A stretch of DNA of 64,000 bases from Symbiodinium sp. CCMP2592 (taxonomy: Eukaryota > Sar > Dinophyceae > Suessiales > Symbiodiniaceae). The stretch spans positions 746,001-810,000 of the forward strand of contig CAJNDT010004557.1 of assembly GCA_905221615.1 (NCBI GenBank), written 5' to 3'. The position numbers were made by a program, and so were the translations under genes. The notes beneath the pieces are model-generated. The model did not search any database. It was not told the DNA's origin and worked only from the letters and a program-made list of their open reading frames with translations. Of this stretch, positions 54,170 through 64,000 are shown piece after piece; positions within the stretch are counted from its first letter, which is position 1; each line of letters begins with the position of its first letter.

Positions 54170-54264
54170 CCTATAATATCCGTTGTAGTTCCTTCAAAAT
54201 TTTTGGGGTTCTTAATATAAAACTGGTTAAACCAAAAAAAAAGAGCCTCAATGGAGACTGTAGG
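54170..54264. mobile_element. MITE family D, diverged
   Basis: CTATAATATCCGTTGTAGTT to CTCAATGGAGACTGTAGGT. Confidence 0.6.
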
Positions 54265-54414
54265 TTGATCCTGAAAAAGGCCGAGATGCCGGGCACCCAC
54301 AACCCAAACAGCCAAACCTGTAAACCCCTTTCTCAGAACCAGATCTCAAGGTCACCCCTCTGAAACAAAAAGAGCCCCCCAACAGCAAGGACAACCCAAC
54401 TAAACCCTCAACTC

Positions 54415-54590
54415 CCAAGGCCCAAGCCCTAAGTCAAAAAAGCTAAACCCGAACCCCTTAAAACCCCAAAACCTGCAACCCTAAACCCCAAAACCCTCAA
54501 CCCTAATACCCCTAACTAAACCCTAAGCCCAACCTTAAAACCGACAACCCGAGCCGAGAGGCTCTTATAGAATAACCCTAAACCCGAACC
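54415..54590 (-). repeat. Degenerate CCCTAA tract
   Basis: CCCTAAACCCC, CCCTAAGCCC and CCCTCAACCC units. Confidence 0.65.
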
Positions 54591-54592
54591 TC

Positions 54593-54704
54593 TACGGTTG
54601 ATGATATAAATTCTGCATTACCTTAGGGATTAGGGACCCTCAACTATGGGAATTATGGTGTATTCCTTATTATGGGTAATGCAGGATTTGTATCATCAAC
54701 CGTA
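54593..54704. mobile_element. MITE family F, complete copy
   Basis: TACGGTTGATGATATAAATT to GATTTGTATCATCAACCGTA. Confidence 0.85.
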
Positions 54705-54754
54705 TGGCCCTAAGCCCAAGCTTCAAAACCCCATCCTAAAGCCCAGGCCTCAAG

Positions 54755-54816
54755 ATCTGGAGCGCATGGAGATGCGTCTTGTGGCTGCCAGGGGAGCAGC
54801 AGAGGAGGCACAGCAG
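54755..54816 (+). CDS. Putative coiled-coil micro-exon
   Basis: After CCTCAAG it reads LERMEMRLVAARGAAEEAQQ to a GC donor. Ala/Glu/Arg helix with heptad character; second of three similar islands. Confidence 0.42.
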
Positions 54817-55136
54817 GCGAATTTTGGCCTGTTGGTTCAGGGGCTAAGGGGGTCATGGAGTGGGAGTGTAGGACTTAAGAATTCAAAGGCTTCATGCCGC
54901 TGCTAGATTATCTGATTATCAAAAACCTTCTGCGCCGCTTAACTTAATAAAGCTCTATCTGTCGAAATACCAAATCCATCTGTAGCCGATCGCCCTGGTA
55001 CGAAGCCTTAGATGCTTGTTTCGCAGAATAACACGGCCTAATGCAGACTCTTGGGAACATTAGGCTTAGGAAGCTCCCAGGTAAGCCAACAAGCCCAGAG
55101 CCCAAAGGGCACGTCACTCCCTACGAAATGCAAAAG

Positions 55137-55174
<38 letters not shown>

Positions 55175-55197
55175 ACGCGCGCGCGCGCGTGTGTGTG

Positions 55198-55246
<49 letters not shown>

Positions 55247-55266
55247 TTGTGTTTGTGTTGTATCAT
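55137..55266. repeat. (GT)n with a (CG)n core
   Basis: GTGTGT runs flank ACACGCGCGCGCGCGTG; alternating purine-pyrimidine throughout. Confidence 0.95.
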
Positions 55267-55591
55267 GTGTGTGTATATATATATATATATAACTGTATAA
55301 ACAGCGATACTCATGCTATCTGTATGCATATTGAGCATATACATAGACATCTACATAGACATACACATGTACAGATACAGGAACATATAAATACATACAC
55401 GCACACATATATACACAAAAGTAGACATACACATATACCTATACGTATACATATGCATATACATATGCATATACATATGCATATACATATGCACATACAT
55501 GTACATGTACATATACACATATACCAATATACGCATACCTACCTAGATACATGCGTACATACATACATGCGTACATACATACATACATACA

Positions 55592-55657
<66 letters not shown>

Positions 55658-56130
55658 CACTCATATTCCGTGTATACATATATACATGCATACATATGTA
55701 CAAATGTACAAATAATATGCATATAGACATCAACATAGATGTACATCGACATATATACATGCACATCTATCTATACCTATGCACATACACACACGCATAC
55801 ATATACTTATACATACTCGTATGGACATATTCACAAATACATAAGCATATACATACACAGATACATGCACATATACATACACATACAGATATACATATAC
55901 ATACACCTATGCCTATATCTACACCTATACTTATGCCTATACATACACATACACGTATACATGCACATGTACATGTACATGCATGCATACGCACATACAT
56001 ACCTTTAAGCTGTGCTTACACACACATATATATATATATATACATATATATATGTACAAATACATATATACATATACACACATATACACACGGACATATA
56101 TATATATATATATATGTATATAAACACCCA
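55267..56130. repeat. CATA/CACA/TA microsatellite field
   Basis: Includes a 12-bp array CATATGCATATA (about 55449-55492) and (CATA)n at 55553-55620. The long frames reading Tyr/Ile/His repeats are artefacts. Confidence 0.95.
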
Positions 56131-56149
56131 TAATATCATATGCTCCGAG

Positions 56150-56220
56150 GATTGAGACTGAGCTGCGGCAGTTGGAGCAACTTCTCGCAGACTGCGAGGC
56201 TCTGCAAATTGAGCTGGACA
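56150..56220 (+). CDS. Putative coiled-coil micro-exon
   Basis: After CTCCGAG it reads IETELRQLEQLLADCEALQI then ELD, with a GC donor before an in-frame TGA. Leu/Ile heptads are clear; third coiled-coil island. Confidence 0.45.
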
Positions 56221-56236
56221 GCTGAGACATCCCAGA

Positions 56237-56310
56237 TTTTTTTAGGGTTTAGGGTTCAGGGTTTGGGTTTAGGGTTTAGGGTTTGGGTTTAGGGTTCAGG
56301 GTTTAGGGTT
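56237..56310 (+). repeat. TTTAGGG tract
   Basis: TTTAGGGTTCAGGGTTTGGG occurs twice with TTTAGGG between. Confidence 0.8.
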
Positions 56311-56700
56311 GATCCCCTGCCTCGCCCTGAGCTCTTCAGCCATGACTCCCCGGTTTGGGGTTTAGGAAGCCTAACATCCTGGACTGGTTGCCGAGGTCTT
56401 TAAGTGCCACAAGTCATCACCAGGACTGAGCTTGAGGCCACGGTGTTCTGGTGGTCCTTTAAAGTCTAGGCCCCAGGCTCCACGAACCTGCAGCTGTGAA
56501 CCCTGAAACCAACAACACAGACCCTCAGGCGAACCCCAAAGCGGCAGTGACCTTGGGTACAAGGGTGGATAGAAGTATGGCTAGCAGGAATTATGGCGGC
56601 ACGGCCTCTGCTACTCTGCTACTGAACCCCGACGTATTTGTGCACGTATGTATTTATGTATGTAGGTGAAGCCTAAACCCTAAACCCTGATAGATGCCTT

Positions 56701-56794
56701 TACCCATAGTCTCCATAGTAGTTCCTTTTTGGGATTACCTTATAGGATTCTAAATATAAACCCCAAAAAGGAACTACTATGGAGCCTCTAGGTA
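56701..56794. mobile_element. MITE family D
   Basis: TACCCATAGTCTCCATAGTA to GGAGCCTCTAGGTA. Confidence 0.85.
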
Positions 56795-57054
56795 GGTATA
56801 TGTACGGTTCAGGCTCAGGCTGCAGAGGTCTTGTGGTGTTCAATACAAGCTTCATGCCTGCTCGGGTTCAGAGTTTCAAAGTTGGGCCGATCGTGTTTTT
56901 TGTTAGTATAGGGTTTACATAGACTCTCGTCAGCTATGAATCGCAGGACTCTTCTTTGGTTGCCATAGAGGTTTGGCTTAGAGGCTGATAGAGAGTTGGG
57001 CTTGGATTGGGATTTCGGGTTGTTAAGTTGGGACAATGGTTTCGCACGTTTCAG

Positions 57055-57311
57055 GATTTGTGGAGTGCATGTTCTCCAGTGGGGATGAGGGTTTAATGCA
57101 GGTTTTGCCGATGCAGCAAGCGGCTGGGGCATCGGGATTCAGGGCGGTTGCACATGTTTTGGCCGCTGTAAGCAACAGGGTTCAGACTGGAGGCACCTGC
57201 ATGTTCACAACTGTCCGATGTCAAGTGCCGAAATATGCGACGCTTCATGGATGGTTGCAAAACGCGCGAGACTTCCCGCGACGTGAGATGTTTCAGAAGT
57301 TTCGGGTGTAG
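57055..57311 (+). CDS. Putative exon of unknown protein
   Basis: About 84 codons after ACGTTTCAG, beginning FVECMFSSGDEGLMQVLPMQ and containing AAGASGFRAVAHVLAAVSNR, to a stop at 57309. It is Met/Ala-rich and non-repetitive. It may be a terminal exon. Family unknown. Confidence 0.35.
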
Positions 57312-57770
57312 GATTTAGAGCTTAATTAGGGTACATTGACTGATTCCACGGGAGGATGTGAAAACTTCTGTTGTGTTCAGAAAGGTTGCAACGACGAAGA
57401 AGTTCTGATTTTCCAGCTTACGGGACCGAGCCACTTTTAGAGGTTTAGGGGTGTGGCAATCAGATCGTAGGAGGTCGGTAAGGGGTAATGTAGGATTGCT
57501 CGCCAGTACCGTGGCAGACCCGTAGTATTTTTAGCAGCAGTCACCCAAATAGTACGCGTGGCGCTTTTTGTAGCCACTTATTGTCACCTATTTATAGTAA
57601 GCCTTGTAGTAGCCTTTCTTGTAGCTGCTATGTAGCACAGCCTGTAGTGAACACCGAAAGCGAAGGCTAGTTAACCGCATGAGATGATAGGCCGTGCTTG
57701 AGTATCGAAGATTTTGAGAGTGAGTACAGTGAAAATCAATGAAGCTGGAGGTGGACTTGGTCCACGCCTC

Positions 57771-57888
57771 TATAGTAGAAGCCGAAAAGTTGGAAACCCA
57801 ATAGCCTCAACCCTTAAGAGTAATGTATAGGGAATCCCAGCACTATTTGGCCTTGATCAGGTTTCCAACTCTATGGGGCTTACTGTAC
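57771..57888. mobile_element. MITE family G, opposite orientation
   Basis: AAAGTTGGAAACCCAATAGC to GATCAGGTTTCCAACTCTAT. Confidence 0.75.
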
Positions 57889-58174
57889 CCACAACTCAAT
57901 GCCTTGGTATGCTATATTCCTGTGAATAGCACAAAACCAAGGCTGTTTTCGTCAAGGTTTCCCTCAGCCTCCCATAAGCTGTCATCCCTCACAAACGAAA
58001 GTCGGGTATCTAAGCCCTGGACCCTACCTAGACCCCCCAAAGTAGGTAAAATGATGGCCCAAAGCCTAAAGAAAGGCCATGATTCTACGTACTTTTGGCG
58101 TCCAGGTAACACAGAAAAGAACCTCGAAGCCTCTGCGGGAGTGCAAGTTGGCCCGAAGTTTGAGACGAAGCTAC

Positions 58175-58267
58175 ACTTACCTTTGGTTAGTAGGGGATGG
58201 AAGAATGGTAGTAACAGTAGTTATAATTTTATCCCCTTCCTCCATTCCCTAGGAACCAAAGGTAAGT
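58175..58267. mobile_element. Inverted-repeat element L
   Basis: ACTTACCTTTGGTT and AACCAAAGGTAAGT at the ends; a stray terminus recurs at 58349. Confidence 0.65.
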
Positions 58268-58461
58268 TATAGGATTATTAAGGCCCTATATATTATAGTA
58301 CCCTTATAGATCCCCTTATAGTAACCCTTATAGACCCCTTTATAAGAGAACCAAAGGTAAGTATAAAGCCGCGCCAAATTTCGGGATTTGGGAGTTGGGA
58401 AGGCGGGCTTTGAGCTTATCCCATGGCATCGAGCTAAAGGAAGAGGGAGAAAAGCTCAAGC

Positions 58462-58555
58462 TACCCATAGGCCCCATAGTAGCTCCTTTTGGGGGTTCAT
58501 ATGTAGGATCCAATAAGGTAATTCCAAAGAGGAGCTACTATGGGGCCTATGGGTA
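58462..58555. mobile_element. MITE family D
   Basis: TACCCATAGGCCCCATAGTA to TACTATGGGGCCTATGGGTA: perfect 20-bp ends. Confidence 0.9.
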
Positions 58556-58895
58556 ATTATAGGTTTAATTAAGACTTGGGGACAGGGGTTTCAGTGTATA
58601 GGCTTTGCCCGGTTCCTGACTTCGGGCTTTGTGAGCGTGGTTTTGGCTACGTTAGTGCAGACTGTCTGAGTGGCGTCTCCTGCGTGGCACTTCCCATCAA
58701 GCATCAGGATCTGACTCACGGAGCATCTCCGAACCTTAGACAGGGATCATGCCCAGACTTCATGCCTCAAATCCTCTAAGCCCCGAACCAACTCAAGACC
58801 CAAAGCCCTCGGCACTGAGCTTTAACCCGATCTTTTAAATCCCAACGCCCGAAACCCTAAACCCAAGCCTAGCCCCAAATTCACGAAGAGCCCTA

Positions 58896-59002
58896 ATGTA
58901 GGAACCTGATTAAGAAACCCTGGCCCTATAACCCCAATGTATTAGGATCCATATGAAGAACCCTAATAAAGGCCCAAGGTTTCTTAATCAGGTTCCTACA
59001 TT
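58896..59002. mobile_element. MITE family E
   Basis: ATGTAGGAACCTGATTAAGA to TCTTAATCAGGTTCCTACAT: perfect 20-bp ends. Confidence 0.9.
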
Positions 59003-59089
59003 GGAGCCTACCACCCCGTCGGCCCTACAGCTGTAACGGCTTCGAATAGTGCGTACAAGGGCCCTTACCCTGAACCCAAACTTCCCCTG

Positions 59090-59235
59090 ACCTTAAACCC
59101 TAAATCCCCATTTATTGCTCCCTAAACTATGAACCCCAAACATGCCCTAACCCGGAACCCCCACCGCTCCCCATCAACCCCTACACTGAAAAATCCTAAA
59201 CCCTAAACCCTAAACCCCTAATCCCTAAACCTGTC
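59090..59235 (-). repeat. Degenerate CCCTAAA tract
   Basis: CCTTAAACCCTAAATCCCC to CCCTAAACCCTAAACCCC. Confidence 0.7.
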
Positions 59236-59590
59236 CCATTTGGGAGCTATGGTCTCCCAGTTCAACCGCCCCCTCTTCCGGGCGCTTCAGCCGGTTCAAA
59301 TTGCCAGGCCTCCAAGAAGCATAAGGCTCTTATAGGTTAAGGGTTTAGGGTTTAGGGTGCTCTTATAGGTTAAGGGATCCCTTATATAAAGGAGCTCACA
59401 TGAGGGTTTAAGGTTTCGAGAGGATGTTTTGTTTTCTTTTGCCGTCTTTCGGTTTAGGATTTCAGGTTCTGGTGCTCTAAGAATCTTGTGGTTTTGCGGC
59501 TTGAGGGTCCCGGATTTAACGGGTTTGGGGGTGTAGAATGTCAGGCTTTGCGGCTTAGATTGTGAGGCCGCTGTTGTTTCAAGGTTTCAG

Positions 59591-59616
59591 GAGATTGTGA
59601 CCCGGCATCATATCCG
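59591..59616 (+). CDS. Putative micro-exon, 26 bp
   Basis: EIVTRHHI between GTTTCAG|GAG and CCG|GTATGA. Too short to judge alone. Confidence 0.2.
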
Positions 59617-59720
59617 GTATGAAGCCCTTGCGCCCTGTCATGAGCATAGCATTGCTACCACTGGGTTTCAATGAGTTATGAAAAAGCTGTTCTGGTAAGA
59701 GTGGACCTCATCTATGGCAC

Positions 59721-59823
59721 TAGCTCCAGATTCTCCATAGTAGTTCCTTTTTGGGATTACCTTAATAATATAGGATTCTAAATATGAACCCCAAAAAAGG
59801 AACTACTATGGAGCCTCTAGGTA
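59721..59823. mobile_element. MITE family D, left end altered
   Basis: TTCTCCATAGTAGTTCC to CTATGGAGCCTCTAGGT. Confidence 0.8.
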
Positions 59824-60164
59824 GCTCCAGAGGCTGAGGTTAAGAATCGTTCTGCATGCGCTGAACTCCAAAGTCCACAAGAACCAAAGCCTGCCCTGCC
59901 CTGACAGCCGGCAGCCCGAAACTATACAGCCATGCTCCTGAGGGTTACTTAGAAACAATTTTCAGTTTTTGGTTATTATCATCCCTAAGAAACAGCTCAA
60001 ATTAGATCTTTTGTTAGGGTCCTAAGTTCAGTATAGTACAGTCAGACGCCGCAAGCGAATCAAGACTTGTCCATCCGGCCCCACAGCACCGCTGTTATGT
60101 GCGGTCTGCACGTGTGCACATCCAATTGGAAGTTTGAAGACCTAAAGTGAGAAATATAGACTTA

Positions 60165-60315
60165 ACCCCTGACCTCCTACTCCCTCAACATAAAACCCTC
60201 AACCCTATCCCTAATCCCTAGTCCCCGATCCCTAAACCCTAATCCCCAAACCCTAGTCCCTGAACCCTAATCCCTAAACCCTAATCTCTAACTTCTAAAC
60301 CCTAGATCCGCATCC
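60165..60315 (-). repeat. CCCTAAT/CCCTAAA tract
   Basis: Units CCCTAATCCCTAG, CCCTAATCCCC, CCCTAAACCC. Confidence 0.75.
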
Positions 60316-60334
60316 CTGAACCCTCATCTGCCAG

Positions 60335-60414
60335 TTGGCATCAGCTGGGCACCAGCGGCAGTACCAGCAGTTTCATTCGGGAGCTGGCAAACAGCCTCGT
60401 GATGAAGGAGGCGG
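60335..60414 (+). CDS. Putative micro-exon, unknown
   Basis: After TCTGCCAG it reads WHQLGTSGSTSSFIRELANS then LVMKEA to a GT donor. Helical end; good boundary signals. Confidence 0.35.
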
Positions 60415-61832
60415 GTAGCGGGATTCAAGGAATTCATAGGGTTTAGGTGTTTAGGGTATGGGGGTTCTTGACAATAGCCCTAAACCCTAAACCCTAGGCG
60501 CTCCCTTTGCGGGTCTTCTAGGCAGGGCTTTACAGTGTTTTTTCAGGTTTATCAGGGCGTCTGCAGGATTTTGAAGGCTTTCTTTTCATAGGGCTCTGTA
60601 GGGTGGCTAGACCATAAGTGCGATTGAACTTTCCACACCCTAAACCGTAAAAACCTTGCCTTCATCCCTGAACTTTAAACCATCAGCAGGGATATGCAGG
60701 GATGCGTGGTGTTCTTCAATCATTTTCAAGGCTCCTATAGTATTGATGACATGGTTGCTTTAGCGAAGCGATGATGAGTGCTGATGTGGCCATGAGATAG
60801 TGCGCTCGGGTGCTAATCAGCACTTGTATTCGTCGTGCTGGCTGGCATGTTACATGTTCCTATAAATCTCGCTGCCAAACCTTCATTGTCTGAAGAGGAA
60901 TCCTTGGGGACCAATCGGCGTGCATGGCTTCTTGATTCCAGGTGTAGGGTTTCCCTGTCGCTCTGTTGGAAAACCTAAACCCGAATATTGAGGTTTGATT
61001 GCTTTCTGTAGTTATGATTACGCAGGCCCTTGAATCAAGTCGTATGTATGTCAGGACGAGTAGTTCCAGATAGGGTATTGCCAATGCTATGCTGGGGTTC
61101 CTTATCATAAGTATGCAAAGTACAATCTACACCAACACCTTGCACTAGTTCTTACGCTCCTTTATACATGGCTTACAGAAGACCCCGAAACGGGCAAACC
61201 CGAAGTCAGGGAAGTCGCGCAATCGCCCTAAACCCTAAACCCCTAAACGCCTAGCCACAGAAGGAAGTCAAGGGCGGCTCGGCGGTTGAAGGCTTCGGGG
61301 AGTAGGGTTTCGGGTGTAGTGGCAGGGTTTTAATTGGAGTTTTGAGTTTTGGGCTGGAGGATTCTTAGCCTTTTGCCCTGAGGAGTTGGGCGCGGAGCAC
61401 GGAACCTATATACATCCCTGCACACACCGCCCAAACACCCAATCTCTGAATCCCAGGCCAGGCCCTATGCGCCCAGCCGACTTAGTCCTGCCCGACTTAA
61501 CTTAGATCCCCAATACCTAATAACCTTTAAACTTTTTGGAATATACATAGTTCAGTAGGAATCGGAAAGTTTTACCTTGTATTTCTGCGGCTTATTGGGG
61601 TAGTAAGTTAAACCCAACGAAACCCTCAAACAACAGAAAGACAGAGCCCCTCGGAGGCCCCTCAGCACCCACCTCCAATCAAAGACAATAAGTTTGCACC
61701 CTAAACGTTTGTAACCCTAGGTTTGGGGTCTCGAATACCCCTATTAAGGGCCATATTCCATGGTTAAGGGACCCAAGCCCAAGGGTACAAACCCTAAGAT
61801 TACAAAGGAAAACTCCTTGATGCAAGAGACAG

Positions 61833-61892
61833 GCTGGTGAGAAGGAAACTGTTGGAGATCACCGATTCGCTCCTCGACCTTCTGGCTTTCCG
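61833..61892 (+). CDS. Putative micro-exon, well-bounded
   Basis: From GAGACAG|G to TTTCCG|GTGACC; LVRRKLLEITDSLLDLLAF. Leu-rich helix. A family A MITE starts 18 bp after the donor. Confidence 0.38.
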
Positions 61893-61910
61893 GTGACCTT
61901 CTTCCATCCC

Positions 61911-62025
61911 ATATGGGACTTTCCGAAAATTGGGGGAGGGGTGCCTTATTTGGGAGTCCTTATAATAAGGATCCTACAATTTGGGGGTATCATTATTTTA
62001 GGGGCCCCTATTTTCGGAAACTCCC
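61911..62025. mobile_element. MITE family A
   Basis: ATATGGGACTTTCCGAAAAT to CCTATTTTCGGAAACTCCC. Confidence 0.8.
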
Positions 62026-62223
62026 AGCATCCTTAAGCCCCTGCGCACTAAATCGTAGAAGCCCTATGAGCCCTATAAGCTTGAAAAGAAAAGGTCCTTG
62101 ACCGCAACACCAGGCACTTTAGGTGTATTCCTGACATTAAGGGGTAGTGGCCTTTGCGGGTTTGGGCTTTGGGTTCGGGTAAAGCCTCTCCAGCGAGTAT
62201 CTTAAGTCTTAGGGCTTAGGGTT

Positions 62224-62317
62224 TACCCATAGGCTCCATAGTAGTTCCTTTTTGGGATTACCTTATAGGATTCTAAATATGAACCCCAAGAAGGAGCTAC
62301 TATGGAGCCTCTAGGTA
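62224..62317. mobile_element. MITE family D
   Basis: TACCCATAGGCTCCATAGTA to ACTATGGAGCCTCTAGGTA. Confidence 0.9.
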
Positions 62318-62542
62318 TGCAGGGTTTTAGGGTTTAGGGTTCTTAGCCTCAGGCTCTGAGGACTCGCATTTTAAGGGTTCTGGGCCCGAGCACCATTCTG
62401 AAACTCTGGTGCATGAGGTTTGCGTGGAGCTTAAATGTCTAAACCCCCTACCTAGACCCCCTAACTACCCACAGTTATACCCTAAACAGCCACTGTTAGG
62501 GATCATATGGGCTCTACTAAATGGCACGTGGGGGGTCCGTAG

Positions 62543-62585
62543 AACCTGAAGCACTCGAGGTCATCATCTCGAAGGCTACAGGAAG
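62543..62585 (+). CDS. Putative micro-exon, unknown
   Basis: PEALEVIISKATG between CCGTAG and a GT donor; its phase does not match the exon ending 61892, so another exon must lie between. Confidence 0.22.
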
Positions 62586-63486
62586 GTGAAGCCAACTTGG
62601 GGCTTTGACACTTTCCCGGATTTTCATAGGATTTAGGGTTTAGGGACCCATGAGGGTCCAAAGGACCCAATAATTCGGTACTGGGGTGTAGGATAGTAGT
62701 TATGTAGCTCAGTATTTATGAGAGTATATGATTATCAGGTACTTGGACCCTTAGGGTACCGCCTGCAAACCACCCGCCTGAGTTTCCCAGGTCTCTTTTT
62801 GAGAGGACCTGGGATTTCATGAAAAAAAAAACAATAGAGCTTTTTGATGTCTCGGTGGTGAGGGTTCCCCAACAAAGTGTCTGTAACCTCTGGGCAGTTC
62901 ACCCTAGACCCTAAAACCCCTATGAACCCTTACATTGTTGAACTTCTAAACTAAACCCTAGACCCTAAAACCCCTAGGCCCTAAACCGAGCTAGACCCGA
63001 AGATTCGGGCAGAACCGCAAACTTTACACATGGTGCCCTACGCCGTCACGGGCGAAAGCCCCCAAAGATCCGACTCGGGTTTAGGGTTTGGGGGGACACC
63101 CGTCGTTTTGAGTCCTCAAACCCTCCACCGGTGTGTATATCCTTGGCAGGGTTTAGGGTTGCAGGGCTTTGGCGCGAAGCCCTTTCGCAACGTTCAACCC
63201 CTCAATTGGCAGCCTCTCACTATATATACACAGCTTGTCGGCTACGATACGCTAAAGGTCTGACTAACTAGCTATAGCATTTCCTCGGCATCGCAATCTG
63301 ACTATTGCGCAACATAAAACACAGTCATACGAACAATTTATTATAGATCCTGTGTCGAATTCGAAAGGCATGCGCAAGGCCTTGCCGCACCTTCTTGCAG
63401 AAACCTTTCAAAACCCTCAAAATCCTAAACCCTCCTTGAACCCTAGCTAAATCATAAACACCACAGCCTTACATAACCCGACCCAG

Positions 63487-63540
63487 AGCTTTCCGAGGCC
63501 ACCGAGCGAGTCTATTGGCTGAGCAAGCCGTCAGTACCAG
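63487..63540 (+). CDS. Putative micro-exon, unknown
   Basis: LSEATERVYWLSKPSVP between ACCCAG and a GC donor; a second frame is open too. Confidence 0.25.
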
Positions 63541-63564
63541 GCCACCTAAGGGCTTTCGGGTGAT

Positions 63565-63720
63565 AGGGTTCAGGGTTTCGTCTAAGGTTTAGGGTTCAGG
63601 GTTCGGGGTTTAGGATTTAGGGTTCAGGGTTTAGGGTTCAGGGTTTAGGATTTAGGATTTAGGGTTCAGGGTTTAGGGTATTCAGGGTTTAGGATTTAGG
63701 GTTTAGGATTTAGGGTGATG
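63565..63720 (+). repeat. TTTAGGG/TTCAGGG tract
   Basis: TTTAGGGTTCAGGG and TTTAGGATTTAGGG units alternate. Confidence 0.8.
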
Positions 63721-63860
63721 CGTAGGGTTAAGGGTTGGGGGTTTATTGTTTCGGGTTTAGGCTTGAGTTTGGGAGTTTGGGGTAAAACCCCAGTCTTTTT
63801 GCCTCAGGTTTTGGGGGTTTGAGTTCATGGCTTTAGGAGCTTTGGTAAACTTTCGGGCAG

Positions 63861-63952
63861 CACGGCAAGCTGTCCATTGTCCGTTGCGGTCGCGCATGCG
63901 TCGTGCGTGTTGTCAGGGGCCGATATGAGCTGCAGGATCCACATCTGCATCT
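63861..63952 (+). CDS. Putative exon, unknown
   Basis: After TCGGGCAG it reads HGKLSIVRCGRACVVRVVRG then RYELQDPHLHL; donor unsettled. Beta-strand-like Val/Arg alternation. A D element begins within 20 bp after it. Confidence 0.36.
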
Positions 63953-63969
63953 CAGCAAACCCTGCATCC

Positions 63970-64000
63970 TACCTAGAGGCTCCATAGTAGTTCCTTTTTG
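63970..64000. mobile_element. MITE family D, cut by the window edge
   Basis: TACCTAGAGGCTCCATAGTA to the last base. Confidence 0.8.

Noticed and set aside
55051-56133. 360-codon + frame rich in Cys-Val and His-Ile-Tyr
   Set aside because: Pure (GT)n and CATA microsatellite translation.

Overview
This window looks like nuclear DNA of a dinoflagellate, most likely Suessiales or Symbiodiniaceae-like. That is an inference from several signals. Spliced models on the + strand use GT and GC donors and mostly AG|G acceptors. There is a long retroelement with APE endonuclease and reverse transcriptase. Short TTTAGGG/CCCTAAA tracts are scattered everywhere, everything coding lies on one strand, and the flanks are packed with small terminal-inverted-repeat elements. 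No tRNA, rRNA, CRISPR or bacterial operon signal was seen.

Layout. Positions 1-18.6 kb hold degenerate telomere-like tracts and many 90-130 bp MITE-like elements in several families. Between them lie tiny islands of coding-like sequence (50-250 bp) bounded by splice-like signals, all on +. Three phase-consistent islands resemble the N-terminal part of a GH79 (heparanase-like) protein, and three others carry ELWxxDGT-like motifs. From 18.9 to 22.7 kb is a G-rich nested minisatellite of about 18 units. From 23.2 to 26.4 kb are two good coding regions with a broken, internally repetitive one between them. From 26.4 to 32.5 kb is mostly non-coding, with microsatellites, MITEs and a tandem duplication.

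From 32.5 to 36.9 kb a multi-exon + strand gene can be traced with matching splice phases, and from 37.7 to 39.7 kb a second one. Both look like members of dinoflagellate orphan families that I recall but cannot name. From 40.16 to 48.87 kb is an apparently complete non-LTR retrotransposon flanked by a 12-bp direct repeat. It has ORF1 and a giant ORF2 in the order hydrophobic region, RNase H, APE endonuclease, reverse transcriptase, two zinc fingers.

From 48.9 to 64 kb the MITE and telomere-tract texture returns, with another set of + strand micro-exon candidates, several of them coiled-coil. A different dominant MITE family (here called D) appears only in this part. Family letters A to Q are local names invented for this window. 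All protein assignments come from reading the sequence by eye; no database search was run.
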